Origin: Polytrichum commune
Lineage: Eukaryota > Streptophyta > Polytrichopsida > Polytrichales > Polytrichaceae
Length of the DNA stretch: 64,000 nt
NCBI GenBank assembly: GCA_950295325.1
Contig: OX485804.1
Span: forward strand, 56,346,429 to 56,410,428
Reading direction: 5' to 3'
In this document: one piece after another, positions 11,801 to 21,436 of the stretch
Numbering within the stretch: the stretch's first letter is position 1
Layout of the letters: every line of letters begins with the position of its first letter
Program-made: the position numbers and the translations under genes
The notes under the pieces: model-generated
Databases searched by the model: none
What the model saw: only the letters and a program-made list of their open reading frames with translations
Told to the model about the DNA's origin: nothing

Positions 11801-12558
11801 TCAGTGCCCTAAAATATGTCCAAGTAGTACGACGTACTGTAAGGAGTGAAAGAGAGGCGACCGCACCAGTGGTTGGGGATGTGAATTAGGACGTGGTTTG
11901 GGACCTAATGAAGAAGGACGCTGAGTCATCATCGCCACCGTCAATAGATAGGCACCTCGCCATCGTGCAAGACTCCTCGGCTGCTCTGTTTTGTTGTCTT
12001 CTTCGTCTTCCTCCCTCGCACTCTTCTTCTGCACCAGTGGCAGACCGCATAGTCGGTGCCCTAAAATATGTCCAAGTAGTACGACGTACTGTAAGGAGTG
12101 AAAGAGAGGCGACCGCACCAGTGGTTGGGGATGTGAATTAGGACGTGGTTTGGGACCTAATGAAGAAGGACGCTGAGTCATCATCGCCACCGTCAATAGA
12201 TAGGCACCTCGCCATCGCGCGAGACTCCTCGGCTGCTCTGTTTTGTTGTCTTCTTCGTCTTCCTCCCTCGCACTCTTCTTCTGCACCAGTGGCAGACCGC
12301 ATAGTCGGTGCCCTAAAATATGTCCAAGTAGTACGACGTACTGTAAGGAGTGAAAGAGAGGCGACCGCACCAGTGGTTGGGGATGTGAATTAGGACGTGG
12401 TTTGGGACCTAATGAAGAAGGACGCTGAGTCATCATCGCCACCGTCAATAGATAGGCACCTCGCCATCGCGCGAGACTCCTCGGCTGCTCTGTTTTGTTG
12501 TCTTCTTCGTCTTCCCCCCTCGCACTCTTCTTCTGCACCATCTCCTGCTTCTTCCGTT
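11801..12558. repeat. 252-bp tandem repeat, three copies
   Basis: Three nearly identical units start at about 11801, 12052 and 12304. Each contains ACGACGTACTGTAAGGAG, a TTAGGACGTGGTTTGGGACC segment and a CT-rich tract. The first has a 1-nt deletion in ATGTCCAAG. Because 252 is divisible by three, long frames stay open on both strands, but the unit resembles flanking non-coding DNA and I do not treat them as genes. Confidence 0.9.
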
Positions 12559-12689
12559 GACAGATAGACAGGCACAGAAATCGCCACCCTGCTCCCCTCT
12601 CACAATCCTAACAACTCGTGTTCCAGATACCAGATCTTACTCTGCTTTGGGCGTCGGAATTAATGCGTGGTGATCCGGGCAGTGTATAT

Positions 12690-12850
12690 GATTGACAAAG
12701 TTTTTGCAAGTTTTTCTCTTTTGACACGCAAAAACTTGCACAAAAAAAAAATGCACGTCAATTGACACGCACAATCTAGAAATTGACACGTACTGTGACT
12801 TGTGAAGAAAAAAACCACACGTCAATTGACACACTAGAAATTGAAGTGAC
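12690..12850. repeat. Repeated ACGTCAATTGACAC motifs
   Basis: Short direct repeats of CACGTCAATTGACAC and CTAGAAATTGA occur three or four times upstream of a TATA-like box. The ACGTCA/TTGACA words resemble plant bZIP- and WRKY-type elements. A related cluster with CACGTG lies at 13990-14080. The regulatory role is inference. Confidence 0.4.
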
Positions 12851-12867
12851 ATGTATTACTTGAGTAC

Positions 12868-13029
12868 TATAAAGTGCAGCTCAAGTATCCGGAAAACATA
12901 ACCCATAACAATAGGAGAACTTCCTACACTCACTCACATACTTAAGTTCAACTTTGCTCTTGCAATTTCCTTTGTAACCGGGAGCTAAGACGGTGATCGG
13001 AGAGCGAGACTAACTAGGAACATGGCGAG
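12868..13029 (+). promoter_or_regulatory. Promoter-like segment with TATA box, leader and ATG followed by GT
   Basis: TATAAAG at 12868 is followed by a pyrimidine- and A-rich leader-like stretch, then GGAACATGGCGAGGTAAAT around 13018-13036. This reads as ATG GCG AG joined to a consensus splice donor. No downstream exon could be recognised. It may be the 5' end of a gene with a tiny first coding exon, a decayed gene, or chance. Confidence 0.3.
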
Positions 13030-13049
13030 GTAAATATTTGTATCACCGT

Positions 13050-16000
13050 GGTGCTTGCACATCCTCCACTCCATATGAGTTTTTTCTTGCTTCCAACCAA
13101 TGTGAGTTTTTCTTGCTTTCAACCAAAGTTGTTTTGAGCAATTCCCTTTGAATCGCAAAGCTCCCTTGTTGAAAGCATCTGAATCCCTTTGAGCTTTCTT
13201 GGAGCTGGAGAGGCTTCTTATTGCAAAAATGACGTAGAAGTGGCACGAAAGGTGCTTTCGGTTAGGATTGATTGTAGCGCACTTTGTTCCAGAGTTAATT
13301 GTTCTGTTGGGATAATTAACCTGTAATTATGAAGTTGTGATTGTGTGGTTGCTTTCCACTTCCCTGCCTCTCTGGAAACACCTGGAACCAATTAATTCCC
13401 AACGATAATCAATATTCCTTCTTGTAACAACCTTTTGTTGGCCAACACACTAGAAGTGTTTCTATATTTCACAATTCCAGTTCAGAGACCTAGATCAGAC
13501 CTCACCAATTGAACAACTTTTTATTCTTTTTCTTTACCTCTAAAGGATATAATATGCTTCAAGAGGATATCGGTTGATATTGATTGTTCAACATATAGGT
13601 AGATAGATAAATAGATACATTCAACTAGAATCAAGCAAAGGGAGGAGCATACGTAATTGTGAGCCTCAAAGCCTCCGTACTAAAGTGCAAGAGTCACCCA
13701 TGCTGATCACCTTTGAGAGTTTTTGTCCATGCTTTTGGCAGAGACATAGCAGAGTCTGGTTGCAGATTCAGAAGCAAAAAGTGGAGGAAAATGCCTAAAT
13801 TCAAGGCTCTTGACTTCTTTTCTGTATGTCGTGCATTTCTCTCTAATCGCATTGCATAAGTGGAGAAACATGCGAGACCGAAGGATACTTATGCTCGATT
13901 GATAGTTTTTTTTGTTACAAATCAAGTTTGTTTTTTATTATTCAAAATATTAGTTTTCTAAAATATTGTGTAAGCCAAAAATTGAGGTGACATTTTGGAA
14001 TAAAATGTAGATGTCAATTGACATTCATTTTTGTTTTTGAAAACGTCACGTGACACTTTGGATTTGAGGTTGAACGTCACATGAAATTTGTCAAACATAC
14101 ACACTGGATCCGGGGCTTGCTTGCTTGGTGGATTTTTCGTTTGGGTTGGAGGAGGATTTGTGTATTGGTTTTATAGGAGACTGACTGCAGCTAGGCGCAG
14201 TATTGGGCCGACGGACGCAGGTTATGCTGAGGAGGAGCAGGAGGTTGAAAGAGTGAGGAGGGTGGATCTGCTCTGGATGGTTTGTACCCACAGGAAGAAT
14301 TAAGTTGCGGGGATCATCGTCAGGGGTGGGTTGCGGATTCGTCGGGAGGAGTGGCGGGGGATTGACGTCCGTATCACAGGTGCGTTTGGTGTTCAGTTAT
14401 TCCTTCACTAGATTTTTGCGGCGCAGCGGTTTTCATTGCCTTCGTGGACGTTATGGATGTGATTTCTAAACCTCTATATCGGGTGATGGTTTTGTCTATG
14501 TGCTGGTTGCCTTCGGGGTGCATAAATGATTTCACCCTGGATTATATTGGAAGTTGGAGATGACCAATTCCATAGCATACCAACCATTCATTCAAGACAC
14601 AACAATATGGGGGTTTTGTGAACTCGTAGTACGCCACCATCTTCATCATGCTGGCGAGGCTGGGTAGTTCTAGAATCTTTAGCGCCCCTAGTATACTAGC
14701 CAAAGGCAGCTCGCCGTGGTTTCTAGTTCGCTATAGTAGTCGCTCTGGTATTTGTGAGGTCGTCTTTCTCAATGTTTGTGTGTTTCCTCTCATCCTGCAC
14801 AACTCGAGCTCCTGAACGCATCTTCAAAACTTATCACTAATTCCAGTACCAAACTCTAGACGAAATCCCCAACCCTTTTGGGCATTGTGATTTTGTGCAA
14901 AGTGACTTTGCAGTCCGATGAATTTGATCGATTTCACCTAAACTACGTGAGCGATTGGGATTTCAGAGGTGGGTTAATCTCTAATTCTTCGCAACCCAAG
15001 TAACTTGTAGATGCATCTTTCAAAACTGGACACTATCTCTAATACCAGTTGTAGATCAATATCCTCACCCCTTTAGTGCTTTATGAATTTGATTAACTTC
15101 ACCTAAACTGTGTAAGCGATCATAATTGAAGTTCTATATTCTTGGATTGACGTCTTGGATTTGAACTAGCCCTTCAACTGTAGGGTTCAAATTTGAAAAC
15201 CCTTCAAAATGAACCTCATATGAGGGCTTCACTCTTGAACACTGCTAACAACGCTCCCCTCTCGTCTGCGCTTCGAACGACTCCCATGGTGCCCAATTTG
15301 GTCCACTGTCCACGATATGGTGACGCTTCCAGGTGGTGGCTGCCCTGTCAGGCCTTTTTTTGGTCAGGCTCCCTTGGTTCTCTCGTCGGAGAATGTGCTT
15401 TCTGATGATTTCTGAGAGTGAGTGAAGTGTCTTTGTCTTTGTCTCCGCCCTTGCTTGAAAAGGCTGCTCGAGAGCAACTTCTATTTGAGCGCTTGGCTCT
15501 TCTTTTGCTGTTGTTGCGGCAGGGTGTTTGACGTGCCCTGTTTGCATTGGATTTTAGTATACTTCTCATGCTTTGTTTGTAATGGAGTTCCTGCGAGGCA
15601 GTCAGATGGAATTCTAGCTTAGAGCAAGTACTTTGCCAGTGGCGAGCGTTGTTATGTATTGCGATGTTGGAGCTTCGACCAGTTCCCGCACCGCGGCGGT
15701 GAGGACGAGTACTTGCTGAAGCTATTTTTTTTTTGTAGGAATTAAGGATTTGGCGGAGTGCACATGTTGAATTGCAGTTTGTGCACATTTGTGTGAAGAC
15801 GTCTTGGTTGCCTAAGACTTCTTGCACGCATTGCATAAAGAACTTGATAGTGTTCTCCGTAGCTAATGCACGATGCTATGTTGCGCTAATGTAGTGTGTA
15901 GGTCTCATTTCCAACCGTAGCAATGTGTCAACCCTAGTACTAAAAAATATGTTCGAACATGTTGCGATGGATAAGTCCGGATCAAAGAGCCTAAGAAAGG

Positions 16001-17313
16001 GGAGTTCGTGGATCTTCAGTGGTGCTATACTTATTGCCCCATATTCAACTCTCCAACGCCATTGAGTTCTATTGGTACACACTTGAACGATGAGTGTGAG
16101 GAAAAAATTTGGGATCGTTTCGATTGATTCTTGTTGTCCTTTTCATTCCTTGATCCTAAGGTGAACAATTAAGACAATAGTCCTGAATGTCCTTTAAGGA
16201 ATCAAAAGGATATCTTAGATGACCCTATTCCTTCTAAATTAACTTTGTCAGTGTACTCGATATGGAGTATGAAATGTAGGTATGATCCAAAATATGCTTC
16301 ACAATACAAATCTAAGCATACCAAGCATGTGAAGTTATCCAAAAAAGTCCGTTTTCCGTTAGACGGCCAAATGTAGTACCCCAACCGTGAATGGCCCCCC
16401 TTCATTTGCATGCTTTTTGGCTACTCCACGGTGAAAACCAATGAATTTTGATGATTTTTTGTCCATAACCTTGTCCTTTAAATTGAATGTTTGGATTAAT
16501 ATTCTTTGAAGTGCCTAGAACATGAAGTAATATTTTCCATTTCTATTCTACTTGACGTATTATTGTACCAAAAAAACACAAACGAATGTAACCAAATTCA
16601 TTAGGCTAAGCCGCACGTATAGCAAAGTGTCCACATATAGCGTCGATGGAACTCTATACTACATCAATTGTGATAAGAATCAATGATGCAATCAATATAG
16701 AAATCAACCTATATGGCTTATTGTTTTTTTTAGGATTTTTTTTGCATTTTGGGCTTGCAAAATACTTGAGTCGTGTAACTTGACCATGGTAGATGAGAGT
16801 AGGATCTAAGGTTCTTGTTCTGAACACCATGCTTTATCGCTTGTATGCAGAGGCTTGTATCGCTCATTAGATTTCCTACGCTAGTCATCAATAACGATTA
16901 GTGATGCATAAAATGAGTTTTTGAATTGCATGGGAACTCCCACAAAAATACTTCCCCAACCAATATAAATGAATTGACACAAAAACATGTGGCCATGTTA
17001 TTTATGTTAGGAGAATAGGAAGGAAGGGAGATTCCATCATGAGCACAATTAGACGAGGAGTACAATTGAAACATGCTCATTTGAAGGCTTCTTTTGTGTT
17101 GGCCCACTCTCCATGTCTTTCTGAAATTTTAGGGCTTTACCTAGATCAAGAATTCTCGACTCGAATGAATTTTGCGACTGTGATTTGTAGAGGTGGTTAA
17201 AATAATTTGTACGTATTGAGTAAAATTGGGTGTATGGGATTTTGTGTATGCTTACAAAAGTCATAGAATGAGATGTTGGCAAAATTGATGTAAAATGCAG
17301 GTTTTATTCCGTC
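13050..17313. other. Intergenic, no gene recognised
   Basis: No coding region is supported. A diverged direct duplication lies at about 14870-15120, with TTCACCTAAACTNNGTNAGCGAT in both copies. A GC-richer stretch runs at 14100-14420 and 15230-15720. Open frames there lack a credible start, splice context or recognisable motif. Confidence 0.45.
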
Positions 17314-17538
17314 ATGGCCGTTGAACTTGGGCAATTCTTGTTGAAGCAAATTTCAATGCTCTGGCGGTTCATCATCACTTGCTTCGTATATTTCTTGACA
17401 CTTGTTCACAAAAAGAAACCGCATGGATGTGAGCTTTCGGATTTTTTGCAATGCATATGGAAAGAGGAAGAAATGATCAAAATGTCCGACGAGATGATCA
17501 AAATACAAACTATTGTCTGGCGAGATGATGTGTTGAAT
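17314..17538 (+). CDS. N-terminal exon of the kinase-NB-ARC-LRR gene
   Basis: It encodes 75 residues beginning MAVELGQFLLKQ, with a hydrophobic helix (about residues 14-30) and two likely amphipathic helices. With the sequence after the TIR element (KRQCTNLVDKLP..., ELRRIIQKGEALVNE) it suggests an N-terminal helical bundle ahead of the kinase. That is inference from helix-like spacing. Splicing from ACC 17541 (donor GTACTT) to an AG at 18701 also preserves frame, so the element could be an intron rather than an insertion. Confidence 0.5.
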
Positions 17539-17539
17539 A

Positions 17540-18697
17540 CCGTACTTTAAGGGCAGCTTCGGCACAAAATAATTCTAAAAATAGACGCCGAAAATTTTGG
17601 GAAATTATTGACATTTTTTGCCGAATATAAAATTAATTAATTTTCAAAATTGCCGAAAAGTAAGAAATTTTAACTTCTCACTAGAATTTTACTTACATTG
17701 GAAGCATATATGAATTATGATGGAGAGAAGGTGCTCCTTTTGTAATCAAGCTCACTTAGACTAGTCCACAAAGAATATGGGTTAAGAAGTAGCAAGACTC
17801 TAAGTGAGGCTTTTCAGATGTGTTGTACACAATTTTTTGGAGTCCAATTGAGCATAGAAGATGAAGTTTTATAGAATTTTGTCCAACTAACAAAAGTTGA
17901 GAAATCAAGTAATCTTCCACCCCCAACAAGTTTTGTGTCAAAATAAATCTTTATGCAAAAGATATGGACAAAACATTGCAGCTGTGTAAAGATCAAAAAA
18001 TTAAAATGCGTTCATAACAGTTTTTCGGAGCTCATTTGTGCATAGAAGATCAACTTTTTTGGAATTTTGTTGCTCTATGAAAAGTTTAGAAATCAAGTAA
18101 TCTTCCACCTCCAACAAGTTTTGTGTCAAAATAAGTCTTTATGCGAAAGATATGGACAAAACATTGCAGCCGTGTAAAAATCAAAAAATTAAAATGCGTT
18201 CATAACAGTTTTTCGGAGCTCATTTGTGCATAGAAGATCAACTTTTTTGGAATTTTGTTGCTCTAAGAAAAGTTTAGAAATCAAGTAATCTTTCACCTCC
18301 AACAAATTTTATGTCATTTGAAGACTCTATGCAAAAGTTATGCGTGTTATAAAAATGAAGTCTAACTAGGTGCTTCACCTCAAACTTTACATATCCCATA
18401 TGCATTGTTGAACACAACTCCACTCTACTTGTATAAAGCACAGAGCATTCTCAACTCTTTACAAAATCGTGAAAGATTTATATCTTTTGTAAAACTCTTC
18501 ACACAAATTGTGAAATCGTGTATAAACATCCTTGTTTACCGTTAGATAATAACTTCTTGGATGTATGCCGAAATTGCATTATTAAACTATTTAAAATGCC
18601 GAAATTTTTAGTAATTTTTTTTTTGCCGCCGAACACTGTTTTTTTACTTTTAATAATTATTCGGCAAGAGAGCGCCGAAGCTGCCCTTAACGTACGG
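17540..18697. mobile_element. 1158-bp TIR element with flanking TA, inside NLR coding sequence
   Basis: The left end is CCGTACTTTAAGGGCAGCTT plus CGGC. The right end is its reverse complement with one mismatch in 24. Both ends are flanked by TA (17538-17539 and 18698-18699). Subterminal GCCGAAA/TTCGGC words recur inside both ends. It has no coding capacity. TTAA lies within each terminus, so a TTAA target cannot be excluded, but the symmetry extends beyond it and favours TA. The interior holds three copies of a 188-bp tandem repeat. Confidence 0.75.
17815..18335. repeat. 188-bp tandem repeat inside the TIR element, about 2.8 copies
   Basis: GAAATCAAGTAATCTT recurs at 17901, 18089 and 18277, exactly 188 bp apart. 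The units also share an AAGATATGGACAAAACATTG segment (first two copies) and a CATAGAAGAT segment. Confidence 0.85.
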
Positions 18698-18698
18698 T

Positions 18699-20141
18699 AA
18701 GCGACAATGCACAAATCTTGTCGACAAGCTTCCTACAACCGTGCATGGTATTATTGAGATGATCACATCCATGAAGCAATCCTTCGAAGTAAGCATTGTG
18801 GTGATGGAGTTGCGTCGTATCATACAAAAAGGGGAAGCATTGGTGAACGAATGTGGGAGTGGAGATTGGTGTCGTGCAGCTCTTTTCCAATTAGACAACA
18901 AAGAGGCCTTTCGGGAACTCGTGTTTGATTTGAAGTGTTGTTGGGAGGCGGTGCATGAGATATACTCGACAAACCGTCCAAATCCAATAAATTGCACAAT
19001 GTGTAAGGATTTGAATGTGGCTACTTTAAAGGAAGTTGAAGGCGATGAACAAGACTTGCAAAAGAAACTTGAAGGTGTGCTTGAGGACTCCAAAGAGCAC
19101 ATATTAGCAAAGCAATTATTGAAGAGATTGAAATGTGACTTGCAACAAGTGAGAGGTGGAGAATTGGATGCTTTGGAAATACCTAAAGACTTTCCAAAAC
19201 CTACGCTTGTGAAACAAGTGGGTGCTGGTGCATCCGGATCAGTGTATGAATCGATATGGTTGGGATTACCAAGTGCAACAAAAACGTTGGCGGTTCCAGA
19301 GGATTGTTCTAGTTTTCGCAAAGAAGTCGGGATCTTGGCAGGATTGAGCCACCCAAACCTCATCAAATACTTTTGTTGTGGAATAGACGAAGAACATAAT
19401 GAGTTACATTTGGTGATGGAGTTGATGGACATGAGTTTGACAAAAATGTTGGAGAAGCGCAATAAGACACTCTTACCATACGTTGTTGCAATTGATGTTA
19501 TGCTTCAAATTGGAAGCGGCATGTGGTATCTTCATGACATGCATGTCGCCCATCTCGACTTAAAGCCAGACAATGTGCTTTTAAGCTTCATGACCATTGA
19601 TGGAGCAAAGGATACAAGTCCTTACCCATGCAATGTCAAATTGATCGATTATGGCACTTCCAAGTTGGAAGTTCAAAGCAAACCGCAAACACGAAAGGTT
19701 GAATATATTGTTGGTACACCAAGGTATATGGCTCCTGAGCAAATGGTCAAAAACTTAGCTTGTATGGCATGCCCTTTCCAAGCGGATGTATGGTCTTTTG
19801 CTATGACATGTTCAGAGATTCTTTCACAGAAGGTACCATTTCATGACACAAATAAAGTAAAAGAAATTCTTCCAAAAGTAAAGAAGGGTGAAAGGCCAGA
19901 GCTACCTATCAATTGTGGGGAGCTTACCAAATTGATGGAGGAATGTTGGAGGGAAGATCCCTTACAAAGGCCAACATTCTCCGATATTTGCAAGAGACTT
20001 ATAGGCTTGAAGAAAATGTTCATGAAGGGAACATATTCGAGTGATATGGTTCCCCAATTTGGTGGAGTCAAGAACTTTTCTCAAAAGATGTCAACAACAT
20101 CGAAAGGTTGCAAAGAAGAAACAAATCGTAGTACTGAGAAG
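18699..20141 (+). CDS. Kinase exon of the kinase-NB-ARC-LRR gene
   Basis: An open frame runs from the right edge of the TIR element to the donor AAG/GTACAT at 20142. The N-terminal 150 residues are helical and charged. The kinase domain spans about 19200-20020: glycine loop GAGASGSVYE (19222), a Lys in ATKTLAV, FRKEVGIL for helix C, catalytic loop HLDLKPDN (19549), DYG in place of DFG (in KLIDYGTSK, near 19648), GTPRYMAPEQM for the activation-segment end, and DVWSFAM. The RD arginine is replaced (HLD), so it is a non-RD kinase, a class often linked to plant immune signalling. Key Lys and Asp residues are present, so activity is plausible. The best family fit is a TKL-type kinase. Confidence 0.85.
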
Positions 20142-20298
20142 GTACATGCCACTTCGATTACAATGTGCTTGCTATTAAAGTTATTCTCAATTCATCTATT
20201 TCTTTGATTATATATTGTGGAAGTTTGAAGTTGAACATGCATTTTTGGTGGTAAGGTATAATAGTGTTTATTGACATATTTATGTGTTGTACATATAG

Positions 20299-21039
20299 GT
20301 GTTTGATGGAACATTGTTGAATGATCCAACGGTGGTTAGTCTCGAGAACAACCTTGCAAGAGTGAAAGATCACCTCAAAGAAGTGAATACCTTGGGTATT
20401 GTCGGCATGGGTGGAATAGGGAAGACCACATTGGCAAAGGCCATATTTGATGATACGAAGTCCACATATGATGCGTCATGCTTTGTGGGGCAATTGAAAA
20501 GTAGGAGTTTGCTTGATATCCTACGTGAAATTTTATCAAAATTTGGCGTGCACATAGAAGTTAGGAATTTAGTGCATGCGCACAAGTTGATGGAAGAATT
20601 GTTGGACGAAAAGAAGGTCCTTTTGATCTTGGACGATGTTAAGGATGAAGCTCAAGTGAATGACATTATACCAACGGTCATCTTAGATCGGAGCAAGGGG
20701 ACCACACTTATTATAACAACGCGTAATTGGGGTGCAATTAGAAATCGTGTGGGAGCGAGTGGTACAAGATTTGAAGTGAGCAAGTTAGATGATGATGCGG
20801 CAAAAACTCTCTTCAACATTCATTGTTGTTGGGAAGCATCTCATTTATCACCACAATTTAATGATATACGCGACATAATTGTGGAAGCTTGTAAGGGCTT
20901 GCCTTTGAGTTTGAAAGTCATGGGGGCATACTTACGTGGAAAAGAAAAGTTACGAAGTTGGGAACGCGCATTGCAAAGGATGAAAAGGGGAAGAAATTTG
21001 GAAAACTTGAAGGTTGTTTTTACTTTGGCAATGGCATAA
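20299..21039 (+). CDS. NB-ARC exon of the kinase-NB-ARC-LRR gene
   Basis: The exon starts after an ATATAG acceptor, in phase 0 with the kinase exon. P-loop GMGGIGKTT at 20404; kinase-2 VLLILDDV near 20618; RNBS-B-like LIITTRN near 20710; GLPL as CKGLPLSLKVMG near 20888. This is the nucleotide-binding and ARC1 part of a plant NLR switch. After WERALQRMKRGR the sequence stops matching: the frame ends at TAA 21037 and the LRR-linked frame is a different one, open from at least 20958. ARC2 with its MHD motif is not recognisable, so the nucleotide switch would be incomplete. Confidence 0.85.
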   Translation: MFDGTLLNDPTVVSLENNLARVKDHLKEVNTLGIVGMGGIGKTTLAKAIFDDTKSTYDASCFVGQLKSRSLLDILREILSKFGVHIEVRNLVHAHKLMEELLDEKKVLLILDDVKDEAQVNDIIPTVILDRSKGTTLIITTRNWGAIRNRVGASGTRFEVSKLDDDAAKTLFNIHCCWEASHLSPQFNDIRDIIVEACKGLPLSLKVMGAYLRGKEKLRSWERALQRMKRGRNLENLKVVFTLAMA

Positions 21040-21436
21040 GTCACAAGCTATGTAAGGTTCAACAAATCCAAGATGGAAGTTTGAGCTATCTTCGCCTATT
21101 GAGATTTCAAAGCATAGACATGGAGATTTCAACTGTCATCAACAACATGATGTGCATATGTACACTTCCTACACGTTCTTTCAACTTGAAATGTTTTATG
21201 ATAGACTTAAAAGAAACATTTTTTGTTGAGAGGAATTTGAGGATTTATCAAAAGAGGAGTTGGAAGCCTTGCGATAACATGAGTTTCAAAACTTGTGCAA
21301 ATCTATTAACAAATGCAGATCTCTGGAAATCTTTTGTGAAATTACAAGTATTGCAATTGCGAGGATGTCCATTCTTGAATCAAATACCCAAAGAAATGTT
21401 TTCCATCACCACTCTCATAGAGGTAGATCTATTCGG

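Noticed and set aside
11801..12541. 246-codon minus-strand frame
   Set aside because: It is three copies of an 82-84-residue unit from a 252-bp tandem repeat related to non-coding flanks.
14088..14303. Small plus-strand frame with a hydrophobic stretch and acidic tail
   Set aside because: It has no ATG at its start, no splice partner and no homology that I can see.
15348..15836. 162-codon minus-strand frame
   Set aside because: Basic, low-information composition. It overlaps open frames on the other strand and has no motif.
17546..18690. piggyBac-type element with TTAA target
   Set aside because: TTAA occurs at both ends, but the inverted repeat continues past it for seven more bases to a TA on each side, which fits a TA target better.
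18650..19462. 270-codon minus-strand frame
   Set aside because: It is antisense to the kinase exon, whose plus frame has all kinase motifs.
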